In this document: positions 24,002 to 35,447 of the stretch, piece by piece | Position numbering within the stretch: position 1 is the first letter of the stretch | Layout: the number at the start of each line of letters is the position of its first letter | Assembly (NCBI RefSeq): GCF_040115645.1 | Contig: NC_089575.1 | Location: forward strand, 1,054,001 to 1,118,000 | DNA length: 64,000 nt | Direction of reading: 5' to 3' | Source of the DNA: Euwallacea fornicatus | Lineage: Eukaryota; Arthropoda; Insecta; Coleoptera; Curculionidae | Translations under genes and position numbers: made by a program | Notes under the pieces: model-generated | What the model was told of the DNA's origin: nothing | Seen by the model: the letters and a program-made list of their open reading frames with translations, nothing else | The model's database searches: none

Positions 24002-26976
24002 TTACATGTGTCCCCTATGATGGTAAGATCCATAGGCCAAGTATTTATCAGTCAAAATTCTACTGCCATCCGCTACAGCCAAATGGCGATTATCAGCCAC
24101 ATTACCCATAACTCTGTTTTCTACTGGAATTAGCAGCCTTGCTGGCTCCACGATGTTAACTACCATCCTGGGATCGTTAACTAATATCCTGGAATCTTCA
24201 GTAATAAGAGCGCGATTATCCGTTAACAAGTGCGTGGCATCGGTAAGCAATCTTGTACCATCATGCGCGGTATCCGACTGAAGTATCCTCAATGGGTCTT
24301 CTTCCATTATTCGGGAATCTGAACGAAATCATTACGTCGAAAAAAATTACGTAATTTTTTTTTTATAGCAAATATACCTTCTGGTATGATCCTATTTCCG
24401 TGATCGATGATAATCTGCTGTTGCTGTTGAGGTGCGACTTGATGAACATATTTCTCTTCCGCGACGCTGTTAAACCTCAATTCTTTCTCCTGATCCGTTT
24501 TCACCGAATTGTGCACCTTCATGTGATTGTTTAAAGTGCTGGTTTGCGAGAAAGCTTTACCGCAGGTGACACAAACATAAGGACGCTCGCCAGAGTGGAC
24601 GCGCATGTGTCGCAGCAATATGGTATTCACCGTAAAGCCGCGATTGCACACTTTGCAAACATAGGGACGTTCGCCGGTGTGATTGCGCATGTGGTATTTT
24701 AATTTCATAACTGTGGTAAATCTGAGAAAGAAAAATATTGATATTCGAGTAAGACGTAATACAAAAGTTCACACTTAAATGCGACAAAATGGCTAACTTT
24801 TTGCAGTAATTTTTAATGTGATGTTTCATAACGCAGATTCAGATGCCTTTCGACGGCCATTTTGTCGCAATTGAATCGAACTATTCGAATGTTTAGGCTC
24901 GTGCTCTTACAAAAAGGAGCCAAAAGTTTTTTTAATAATTTCTTCAGTTAATTGAACAAAAATAATTGTAATATACCTCTTCTGACACACATCACATTCT
25001 ATAGGTTTTCCCGTTCCATGTAGCCTTTTATGACTAGTCAGATCTCCTGATTGCCGAAACGCTTTTCCACAAAATTCACATGCAAATGGTCTTTCATTAG
25101 TATGTGTCCTCATGTGGATTTTCAAGCTTGCTTTGGAAACATACCCCTTTTTGCACACTTCACAATTAAAGGGCCTTTCTCCTAAAACTTCTTTTAGTTA
25201 AAACTCTTACTTATATATCAAAAACTTCATCACCTGTATGAGTTCTCAGATGCAACTCCAAGTTGAACCTCTGTGGAAAACATTTACCGCAAATATTGCA
25301 GACGTAGGGTTTACTTCCCGTATGCTGTTTAATGTGAATTGACAGAGATTCAGAACTGGGAAACTCGGTGCGACAATAATCGCAGATATGCTTCAACAAC
25401 GCGGGATCCCCTTCCTTTTTTTCGTGGATTTTCATGTGTTTAATGAGGCTATTTTCCGCAAAACATCCTTTATTGCAAATTTTGCAAACGAATGGCCGCT
25501 CATTTGTATGTCTAAATCAATTAGATTTAAATCATGTTTCACCTATTGCAGCAAAAAAATTACTGACCGAGACAAATGCTTCTGAAGCATTGTGGGATGA
25601 ATAAATCTCTTTTTACATATTTCACATGCAAGAGGTTTCTCCTCATCCGGCAAATGAGTCCTCATATGGTTTTTCAAATAATTCTCCTCTTTAAAACTTC
25701 GGGAACATTGTCCGCATTTAAAGGGTCGGTCCACAATATGAGCGCGCAGATGCTTACGAAACGACTTTATATCTGAGAATTTCTTCTTGCAAACATTACA
25801 CACATTGATGCGCTTTTTAACTAGACAAACAAAATCGTTATAAGTAAAGACAAAAAAATATATTTCATGAAAATACCAGTTTGTCCGTTTTGAAGGGCTT
25901 TCGCTATTTTCTTCTTCCTATTTTTGCTCTTCTGACTTCTAGCAAGTTTGAGCAACTGTTGCTGAGCCATCAGTTTCTCATTCGAAGGATCATTGGCCAT
26001 TCCACTTTGAATTGACATTTGGTCGCGATAATCGTCTTCCTCACTCTCTGATGATGAAGTTTCCATGCCATATCCTTCGAAAAATGTGTTATTGAAACTA
26101 TTGGTTGAGGTGCTCATGGCTGATGAGCTTGGCTGGAATATACTATCTTTGATTTTTCATTTTTTGATTGGTAGTAAATTTGTCAACCTCAATTTGGGCA
26201 GAGCTTGCATGGTTTGAATGTAGTTTTGGGCAAGGTTTTCCCAAGTACTGGCGCAGATTGGAGTCTGACTGAACACAGAGCCTTTTAAATGAATAGGCCC
26301 GACCAATTTGGACAGTGCACTGTAAGCATATGAATAGAGGTAATCCATCCTCTCGATTTATCTAGGAAGAAAATTAACATTATGACTAACATGTGATATT
26401 TAAGTGGTGATTTAAAATCCTAACGACTCTTGCATGAAAATTTGTATAAAGGCTCTATGGCCTGTAACTATATTGGCAGACTATATGTGCATGGTGCGTT
26501 TTAATTTATATATGGCTATATTGAATAGGCTATTGACACCCTGTATGAGGTTGAATTTCACATTATAGCAGGAAAAGTAAACATTAAAGTTCATCCATAC
26601 AACAATAGTTATGTGTGATAGGCTCATAACTAAACTCTTAACAGCTCTAGAATGGCAAAGGAAACATTTGTTGAATGAAATAATGTAAAATAACAGCAGA
26701 ACTCTAACTAACAGCTTGTTGAATAATACAGACAACAGTTTACAACCACATTTACATTATATGCATCTACAGTGTGGCTGTGAATATAAACTCAGTTTAA
26801 ATAGTTACAACAACCTGTATATTTGTAAAATCCATAAGCATATTAGCAATAACCAGTGCTTCTCCTGTTGAACTATCGGGAAGGAAAATTGATCTCATGT
26901 CCGAATTTTCGGTCAAACAGGTGCGGCACAGTTTGTTCAATTCGAATTGAACCTCCTCAGGTTTGACCTCCTCCAT
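24002..26976 (-). CDS. ZAD-domain protein with 11 C2H2 zinc fingers
   Basis: Eight coding exons on the minus strand: 26976-26815, 26361-26188, 26132-25877, 25820-25568, 25511-25234, 25181-24977, 24721-24378, 24318-24002. Total 1989 nt, 662 residues, all phases consistent. The ZAD spans residues about 14-95 (LCRTCLTENSDMRSIF, then LFICLQCTVQIGRAYSFKRL) and is split across exons 1-2 like its neighbour's. A Ser/Glu-rich acidic linker is followed by eleven C2H2 fingers from about residue 200, several with TGERPY or TNERPF linkers. The C-terminal 105 residues form a degenerate seven-residue repeat. Probably a DNA-binding regulator. Tandem same-strand arrangement with the 16-finger gene suggests an old ZAD cluster, but finger number and tails differ greatly. 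The start at MEEVKPEE was chosen by distance to the ZAD. Confidence 0.93.
24780..24869. repeat. Short intronic hairpin with 14-bp perfect arms
   Basis: TGCGACAAAATGGC at 24780-24793 and its exact reverse complement at 24856-24869 enclose a 62-base loop, inside intron 6 of the second ZAD gene. The core GCCATTTTGTCG also occurs near 58453. Confidence 0.7.
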
Positions 26977-27554
26977 CTCCTCCAAATAGAAACAACCAAA
27001 ACAAGTAAACACAAAGGAAGCACAAACCGAGTAGCTAAGAAAATGGCGACATTCTTCCACTGGTCGATTGTGGAAGAGCCAGTAGGTCATGCAGAAGACT
27101 GTTCAATTATGTGTCTTATTTATACGTGACTTTAGGGTGCTTTTCGATCAGTACTTTGTTGAACCGTTGTGACTCGGCCCTTTTCGTCAGGACCGTACTC
27201 TTTTGATTTTTAATCACAACGAAAGATTTAATATTTTAATATCGGCGGAAAGACTAAATGATTGACATATATATACTGAAATATGTTGTTATGATGATAT
27301 AGCAGTAATTTAAATGCTGAATTTTTACACTTAATAACATATAAGGCATGTAACTTCAAAAACAAAACGTCACATTTATTTAACATCGTTATTAAAATTC
27401 ACAAAAATAATGTATGTCCATAATATACAAGGCGACACTTGAATTGAGAATTTAAAATATATATTCTTTCAAGATAATCTCAAGCACTAAAGCAAAAAAT
27501 CAGTAGGGAACGTCCCAGTTCTGCTAAAACCTCTACCACTACCAAATATTCTGC

Positions 27555-28002
27555 TTAAAAGTCTGTAACTCTTCCCTTCCTCTCCCAATCTCCATATCTT
27601 GTTGGTTCAGGTCCTCGAGGCCCTCCAATTTCTCCAGTGTGAGGGTTAATGTTATTTGGCCACGGTTCTAACGGTTCTTTCTCCTCAGAAGGATGTCTTT
27701 CTAATTCGTCTAGTTTCCCAATTGGGGTTTTTTCCCTAAGTTTCTTCTTGAACTCTTGCATTCTCGGGCTCAGTTTCTCATCAGAAGAAAAGCAGTTCAA
27801 AAGTTCTTAAACAATCACATTATCAAGATAATCAGTTGTAAAGTTTTTAGCCCAGCAGAGATTCATAGGAAAGGTTAAACTAAATCAAATTTTCGTAGTT
27901 AATGTTTTATTCAGGGAAAATGTACCCACCTGTGGAACTGGGTGCTCCACTATAAACTGTAGAATTTTTTATTTGGCGAAGCATATACATCATAATACTC
28001 AT
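27555..28002 (-). CDS. SDHAF4: Succinate dehydrogenase assembly factor 4
   Basis: Two coding exons on the minus strand, 28002-27930 and 27805-27555 (324 nt, 107 residues). The C-terminus carries the family signature GGPRGPEPTRYGDWERKGR followed by a DF end, after INPHTGEI. SDHAF4 is a small mitochondrial matrix chaperone that binds flavinated SdhA during assembly of respiratory complex II. The N-terminal 25 residues (MSIMMYMLRQIKNS) contain one Arg and one Lys and no acidic residue, plausible as a mitochondrial presequence. Methionines at positions 4, 5 and 7 are alternative starts. The downstream end lies about 580 bp from the ZAD gene start on the same strand. Confidence 0.95.
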
Positions 28003-29249
28003 ATTGGAAGGTGATTTATCGCACTTGTTATAATTCTTATTTAATTATGCAAATCAGAAACTGATCATTATCATTATTTTGTTTGAGGTTAGTAATTGTT
28101 CATATGACAAATATAATAAAGGTACCATTCGAAAATTCAAGTACTGACCTGCCTTTTTGGTTATTGTATGATTTTCTCTGTTCTAATTGTTTGTATCTCA
28201 CTTTCTTCTACTCATAATATTAAGAGAGTGATTCGAGTGTAAATAGAGCTAAGAAAATTTACCAATCCATAAGAATGTTTCACACATCAATTGATTTTAT
28301 ATGCAAAGAAAGTTTTTTATATTAACCTTATTACTGTAATTATTTACGGTAAAAGTTTTTACTAATGAGGCAAGAGCCAAATCTAGAAAATATGAACTAA
28401 TATTGTAACAGTTTGCAATAAAAAATTAATATGGATCATTTTATTCACGTCGAAAATATATTTAAATTTCATATATTGTTAAATGTAATAAAGGAAAATA
28501 CGTTTGTCTAGATAAATTCTACAATTAAGGTATCAAAAAATATGTCAAATTTTGACATGAAAAAGTTTCCAACAACTTGCATTTTTTTGAAGAGTAATTT
28601 TCAAACATAATAATCGAAAAAAATCCATTTTAAACATAAAGAATTCATTTGAAACTGATGTTTTTTATTGTTTTATTAGTGAGAATTAAGAGTTTATACA
28701 AAGCAAAAAATTTTAATATATTTTTAAAATAAAATTTAATAGTAAATATGGAAAATTTCTTGATGTTATGATGAAGGAAACTTTAACGCGAACTAATTGA
28801 AAGATCGTAAAAGTTTGCTTCAAAAATATTAGAGAAGGTTGAAAAGGAATATGTGTGGCTTAGCTAGACATGCGACACGTCAGGGAATCCAAAGGCCGTT
28901 TCAAAAACTAAAAAAAAAATCAAATAAATATAAAAAAGATAAAAAGATAAATGGGGAATAGAAAGAAGTATGGGGAACGGGATTTGTTTATGATGACAAC
29001 GTATTTAGTCAAAATAGTTTGTCAACAATTGATGTATTTTTATTTTGTTATGTTTCTAAGGGTTTTATTTTGATATTTGATATCTTCCATTTATCATTTT
29101 ATAGTTTTCGAAAATATCAAAAATTTTATTTTATTAAACAACAAAAGAAATTAAGAATATTATTAACAATAGAAAAACGAACTAACAAAACATTGGGTAA
29201 AAACGGGGCATTACGAACAACATTAAAAAAACTCTCTTTGAAATGGTAC
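28003..29249. other. AT-rich spacer between FANCI and SDHAF4
   Basis: About 1.25 kb, very AT-rich, holding the 3' region of FANCI and presumably the promoter of SDHAF4. The only longer frame (88 codons at 29019-29285) is low-complexity Phe/Lys sequence that runs into the FANCI last exon on the opposite strand. I see no gene. Confidence 0.5.
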
Positions 29250-32200
29250 TTATTGTCTGCTTCTCTTTGCTGGAGAAGCGCCTAGACTCTCCTCATTCTC
29301 GTCACTACTATCCGCATTACTCCCCATATTTGTCCCGTCTCTACTAGAATCGTTTTCTGATTGAAATGTGGCATCCTTATCGCAATGTTGAGTAGCACCA
29401 GCTGAAAAATATAAATTATCGACCAATAGGAGTAATTAATTCATAATAGTTCTTTCTGGATTTACCTTTCTTAAGATCTTCCTGAACGTTCTGTAGATTA
29501 ATCCTGAAATCCCTGGAGGTGCCTTGTCCTACATATTTAGAGAAATCGTATTTGGTTTTCCTGCTAAGCTGCATTACGTATCTACTGAACTGCTCCATTT
29601 CATACACCACTTTGGGTATCAGCTTGGTTTCGCGAAGGATTTTCGTCTTCAGAACCTCGCTTTCAGATTTTTTTCTTGCCGGTTGCGTGTGTTCGTCTTC
29701 TTTTTGACCCATTTCCAAATGATAAATAAAGTCGTTGATTGCGGGTGCAAGTCTCCTGCCCACTAGTTTGGTTAATTTTTCAAACCTGCATTATTAAATC
29801 GAAGATTCTTCTTAATTTAATTTTAAAAAAATAAATACGCACCATCCTCCTTGAATATCTGTGCTGCTTTTTGAGGATCTACTGGTCAGATACTTGGTAA
29901 AAGATGACAATGTTGAATAAAATTGACAAATATCTTTGAAAACTGCATCTGAAAGATGTCCTGGAGGGATGGCTAATTTCACCAAATCGGTTAGAATTTT
30001 GCTGGTAAAACATAGCTGGCAAGTTACTCCCTTTTCTTGAGATCTTAATTCATCTCGCTCTATACATAAAGAAAAAACCTGAAATAGACCATTAAAAATA
30101 TAGAAATTAAACCTATACTTATGTCCGATAATACGGCATTTCCACCAGAATAAACAAAGACATGGTAGTTCGATTTTATCTTTGCAATAATGCTCTCCAC
30201 GTCTTCCAAAACGTTCTTAATGGACGCACAAATAGAGAGAATTATTGCATTCGCCGTGCCAGTATTAACGATTTTTAAAGACTCATCAGTTTCTTCACTT
30301 ATCGTTTCCTGAAAAAGTCATAGCCTAATTTAAATCGGTGGGGGGTAAGGGTGGTTTCAGGGTGCTTACGTCGTCTCTGACCGGCCCAAATACGTTTAAA
30401 AAACTGCAGGACACGTGTGTGAACATTGTAAGACCTGATTTATCCCGCAGGTGAAGGTCAAAAAAGAGGCTCATAAAATTACCCGCCACTTTAACTGGAA
30501 CTGTGTTATTGTAGGCTATTTGCTTCAACCACTCATACATCTAAGTTGAAAGATGGTTTAGGTATTTATTTGTAATTAGTATCAGACTTACTTGAACAGC
30601 ATTGCCGCTACAGGACGTGAAATTGCTTAAAGAAATCAGGTTATTTAGAATTGCAGAATGGAATTTCTTTATATCCGCATCGTTAGAGAGCTCATGTTCG
30701 TCAGTTTCAAACAACTTTTCAAACGTTTCAATTATATGAAGATTACACTGACTGTCTTCTTTTCCTGGTCAATAATGTTTGGATCATTGGGAGGAAGAAA
30801 AACGCAAAAATACTCACCAATTGCACTAAAAAATATAGAAGAGTTGTTGCGGTAGTGAGTGTTTACTAACTGAAGAATCGCATGGAAACATTCCAGGCAA
30901 GATATAGCAGCTGTACAATCGAAATCGATGTAGTCACCCAATCTAAACGAAATAAATAATTAGGATATAGAAATCTAGACTGAGGTTTTAGATTGATTTC
31001 TTAGAAACCCAAATTTTGAGTTACACTTACCGTTTGATTACTCTGTTATAAAGAGTGCTGGCAATCGAAGAAATATAGTCAAACTCCTTTTTTTGATAAA
31101 CGGAGTCGACAGGTTTAAAATTTTTGCATTTTCCAATCAGAAACAAAGCTGCTTGCATAAAATGTCGGTGCAACTCCGTTTTAGTTCGAATGGTATTGGC
31201 ATCTTGTGAAGAGACCCATGAGACTGCAGATCTATAAAAAAAATTATTTGCTTTTTTGCAAGTATAAAACGTCGTTTTTTTAAACAATCACAATAATAAT
31301 AACGATTATTAATGCTTACTCTAACAAAGTCCGCAAACCTTTCTCAACAACCGAAAGTTCCAAAAGAGTGTCCGGACATTTGAAAGTCTTTGAACTATTT
31401 TTTGTGCCCTCACTGATCCCGCGAGAGGAGCCACACTGTGTTTGTAACTTTTGGGTGGTTTTATCACCTTTTGAGGTATTTTTGTCAACCTTTTTAGACT
31501 TCTTCGGCTTTGATAGATTCTATAAATAAATTAACACTACTTTGCTCCACGAATTCAGACTTTAAAAACAATCATACCTTTCCGAACTGAACAAATCTCA
31601 AGTAACCCTGAAACAAACTGTTGATAATTCCGCACTGGTTCTCACATCCAGGGGATAGCATGGCGATTTTATACCCGATTAAAGCTTCAAATACACTAAT
31701 AATTTCTCTTAAAATGTGTAGTTTATGCTGGCTTTCTGGAACCGAATCGTTCAAGTCACTTCCATCATCCTAATAAAAAAAAAATTAAAAACAAAAATTG
31801 GCAGTTTCTGTGATATTAAATTTTACCAACTCAAAGTGCATTAATTCGCAATTTGACATCCTTTTGCATAAAGAATTGAGAAGATTCGTGTATTTTTTTA
31901 CGGTGGGAAATTCTCTATCGTCTTCGGAAGCATTAGCTTTAGCGACAATCTGTGAAATGCTAAGTATAAACTTCCCCAAAGGTTCCTAAAAAAGTTCCCA
32001 ACTCAAATACTATATTTATGGCTGTTTTGGCAGTTAATTACTTGATATACAGAGTCCTTTAAATCTGAAATGTTAAAAACATTTAATGGAGGGATTACTT
32101 CTTCATCTAATACGTAATATTCCATTAAATGGAACCAGAAAACATCCAAGATGGGAATTGCTAATTGTGAATTTTCTCGTAGTACGGCATTACATAAATC

Positions 32201-34596
32201 TATTGGGAAATTTTATTACCAAAAATCTTTTTAAAAAAATCTGGTTTTAAGTACCATCATACAGTTGCAATCGCACTTCAGCTTGCTGCATAAAACATCG
32301 CTTTAAAATCCCTAAAACTTCCCAACAAATAGCCTCGTTACTGAAAGTGCTTTGAATAGCCGTCTGCGTAGATCTATTGAGGGATATTTGGGTGTAGATA
32401 GAATAGCCAGACGAAAAAGATCCCATGCTATTTTGACTCATGGCTCCTCCGTTGGTTATATCTAAAGTGGCTATTAATTTTACGTACCCATATACGGCTA
32501 CTCGCCGCGTTTCTATGGGTCTAAAGTAGTACTGGATAGTCACATTTACAAGCATTTGTTGATTAACTCACCGAGAATAAAGGGATTTTCTAAGAATAAG
32601 AATAAATTGATCTCGAATTGTGTGAGAGACTGCAGTGAGGGGCATCAAAGCATCGATTAACTGGGTGGCGATATGGCTTGGGATTTGAATAAAACTCTCA
32701 ATCAGCTCGAGAATGCAACCTTGGTTCTTATGCATCATAGGAGCAACAGTTTTGCTCAGAAAATATAAACACTCTGGAAATGAATATTTAATATTTAAAA
32801 TAAAACTACTCAAGTCACTTTAATACCTATATATTGTCTAGCGCTTTGCCTCGTTAATATATGGTTGCAAAAGGTTTTTAATATTACTGGAGCTACGTTT
32901 ATTTTTTTCTTTATAACTTTTAACAAAATCATTGTTCCCAAACTCCATTGTTGCTCGGCTATTACATCTCTTCCTAAAGCTGATCCGACGCTGAGAAGAG
33001 CAAATCCGAAATTTGCAAATGCCTCCAGAACAAGCTCTCTGTCACTATATATAAAAATTAAATAGAAGACCAAACACTAAGACATTTACATGGAAACGCA
33101 CCCAATATTCAATACTTGCGCAAAAACCTCTTGAGGTTTAATAGTTAGTTTTACAATGTCTCGATACCAGTAAGAGGAATTTGCCTTATTTTCTTCATTA
33201 TAGCATCTGACAATGGAATGGCGTAAAATATCAAAAGCAGTTTCTTCATACTGAGCTACAGTAGAAATCGTAAGCAGAATCAATAATTGGAAGGGGTGCA
33301 AAATAAACTCTGGCGATTTCGTCGTGTTTTTCAATGAGTTCAAATAGTCTTTGATGCAGCTGTGACCCTTTATTGCGGCTGATTGAATGTGGTATAATAC
33401 AATGCTTTCAGCTTCAATACTATGGGTATGCCCCACAGTTTCTATAATATTCCTTATTACAATAAATTAATTAATATGAAGAGACTAGAAAGTACTTACC
33501 AATGCAATCTAAATCCGGACTGTCTGTGTTTGACTGTAAATAGATCATTGAGCCAAAATACTGCTGCAATTTTACAAAAACCACCCAACAATTATGGTGT
33601 CTGCATAACCTGAGGAGTTGGTATACAAAAGGAGGCAATTCTTGTGGTGTTAATGTGTGTATATATGAAGCTAATTTTATGACAACTTTGTGGTGTTCAT
33701 CTTTCGATAGAGGCATATCACTAAATTTGTTTAAATAAAACCCTTTTTACAATTATTAAATTTAAGATATGATGTGTTACCTAAACATGGCAGTAAGTTG
33801 AATGACTTTGTCAGGACACCAATTAATCATACACAGTGTATTAATAAATGCTGATTTAAACTCCTGGCCTGTATAATCTAAGTCATCAAACACAACCATG
33901 TCTTTTTCAGATAAGATCCTCAACAACTCAGGAAGTAACTCTTTCCAACTAAAACCAAATTAGTTATTTATCAGACAATCAAAAGTTTTGGGCAAATGAT
34001 AGGACATGGTAAGAAAGTATTCAAAAAATTTATACAAAATTTTATAAGCTCTAATAAAATATTTGAATATTCAAGAAATGTCGACACTTTCCTAAAAATT
34101 ATTTATTAATCCTGGAATAAAATTCACCTTACTGATGACTTAATGTTGATATCCTGAAGGCTATTGAGACAGACATTGCAAAGATCTACTAAATGCCCAG
34201 TTTTCAGTTTTAATAAATCCATACACAATCTTTCCACTATAGTGGAACGTAAATCAGAAGGCAAGCACTCCCTACGGTCCAACTCCCTCAATACCACCAA
34301 TATAATTTTAAATCTTTTTTCATGGGAATCAGGAGAGTCTCGGAAAGCTTTAAGTAATAAGTCCCAGAATTGAGGAAAATTAGACATTGCTAGTATGCGT
34401 TCTACCAGGTTTTCTAGCTAAAGAGATCAGTGTTTCAATAATTGCGTCGTAAATAGGCTTAATTGAGTATTGTTACCATTTTCTCACTGCCTTCAGAGTT
34501 TATAAGTTTTCGTAGATTTGGGATTCCATTTTCGGACAAGTTTTGTGCATACGTCTCTAGTTGGTCGAAATCCATGGAATTAGAGGAGAGTTCCAT
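29250..34596 (-). CDS. FANCI: Fanconi anemia group I protein (FANCI) orthologue
   Basis: Twenty coding exons, minus strand: 34596-34477, 34417-34128, 33948-33781, 33720-33500, 33441-33102, 33044-32827, 32773-32572, 32520-32255, 32199-32042, 31985-31827, 31769-31578, 31519-31320, 31231-31031, 30942-30818, 30764-30592, 30540-30370, 30308-30162, 30078-29843, 29785-29466, 29401-29250. About 1352 residues (human 1328). FANCI pairs with FANCD2 as a DNA clamp in interstrand crosslink repair. Matches along the length include QELPPFVYQLLRLCRHH, RDQFILILRKSLYSR and LRETKLIPKVVYEMEQF, then TSRDFRINLQNV near the end. The site aligned to human Lys523 is Arg, while an SQ/TQ cluster follows it. Exon 17 could instead end at 30135 (GTATTA donor); both are in phase. 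The protein ends SPAKRSRQ. Confidence 0.95.
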
Positions 34597-35447
34597 ATTT
34601 TAAATAGATAATGTGCATTTCAGGCCGGCTCGTTGATGTTTTATTAACTAACTTATGTTTTGCAAAATAATTTTAAAACTTGAAAAATCTAACCGCCATA
34701 AAAACGTTCAAGTCAATTTAGAGATAAATAAACATGACAAAATAACAAATTCGAACAAACTTCAATCTTCAATCAAAAAATCAGTTTAAATTTAAACTTT
34801 TTCCAATGTACCATCTCGTATTATTATCCTATTTCATCTTCAGTTAATAGAGTGAGATAGATATCGTTTCCAAGTAACAACTATTGTGTAAGTTCCAAGC
34901 TATAAATTAGCCACATCGGGTCGTTTTACTATATTAATCCTATTTATAGCTGATATTTGAATGAAATAATTTTTTGCTAAAACATTTGAGAAAAAAAAAT
35001 ACTGGAAAACTGCATCTTTACTACTAAACGATCGTAAACGTAATTGCATGTTCTTCTCGTGAATAAATAATATGATCGTTTGATTCACTTGATACATAAA
35101 TAACTATTAAATCCTTAATGAATAAAACTTTATATTTATATGCAACCTATCTTAAAGACTTTAAAATTTAAAAAAACCTTTAAAAAAACAAATGGAGTAG
35201 TAGTGGTTAAGGAACAGGCGGTGTTGCCGCTTATCTAACCTTCATGTCATTAAAATCTTGGTAATGACAAGATACAGTATACCATGCATTGTATTTAAGG
35301 TTAGCTAATAGTAAATGTATCAATGATTATTAAATACAAATAAATAATTTTAAAAATCCAATATCTCATAATTGCACTTCGGTTCTCTTAATTCAGTTGT
35401 TATTTAATTTCTTAATAATTTAACATTTAGCTTTTATTGGTGACATC
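34597..35447. promoter_or_regulatory. Divergent promoter region of FANCI and DHX16
   Basis: About 850 bp between the two head-to-head start codons, AT-rich. TTTAG at about 35431, 17 bases before the DHX16 ATG, could be an acceptor for an untranslated first exon. The frame 5' of the ATG has no stop back to that AG, so an upstream coding exon cannot be excluded, but I found none. No TATA box or other motif stands out. Confidence 0.4.
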
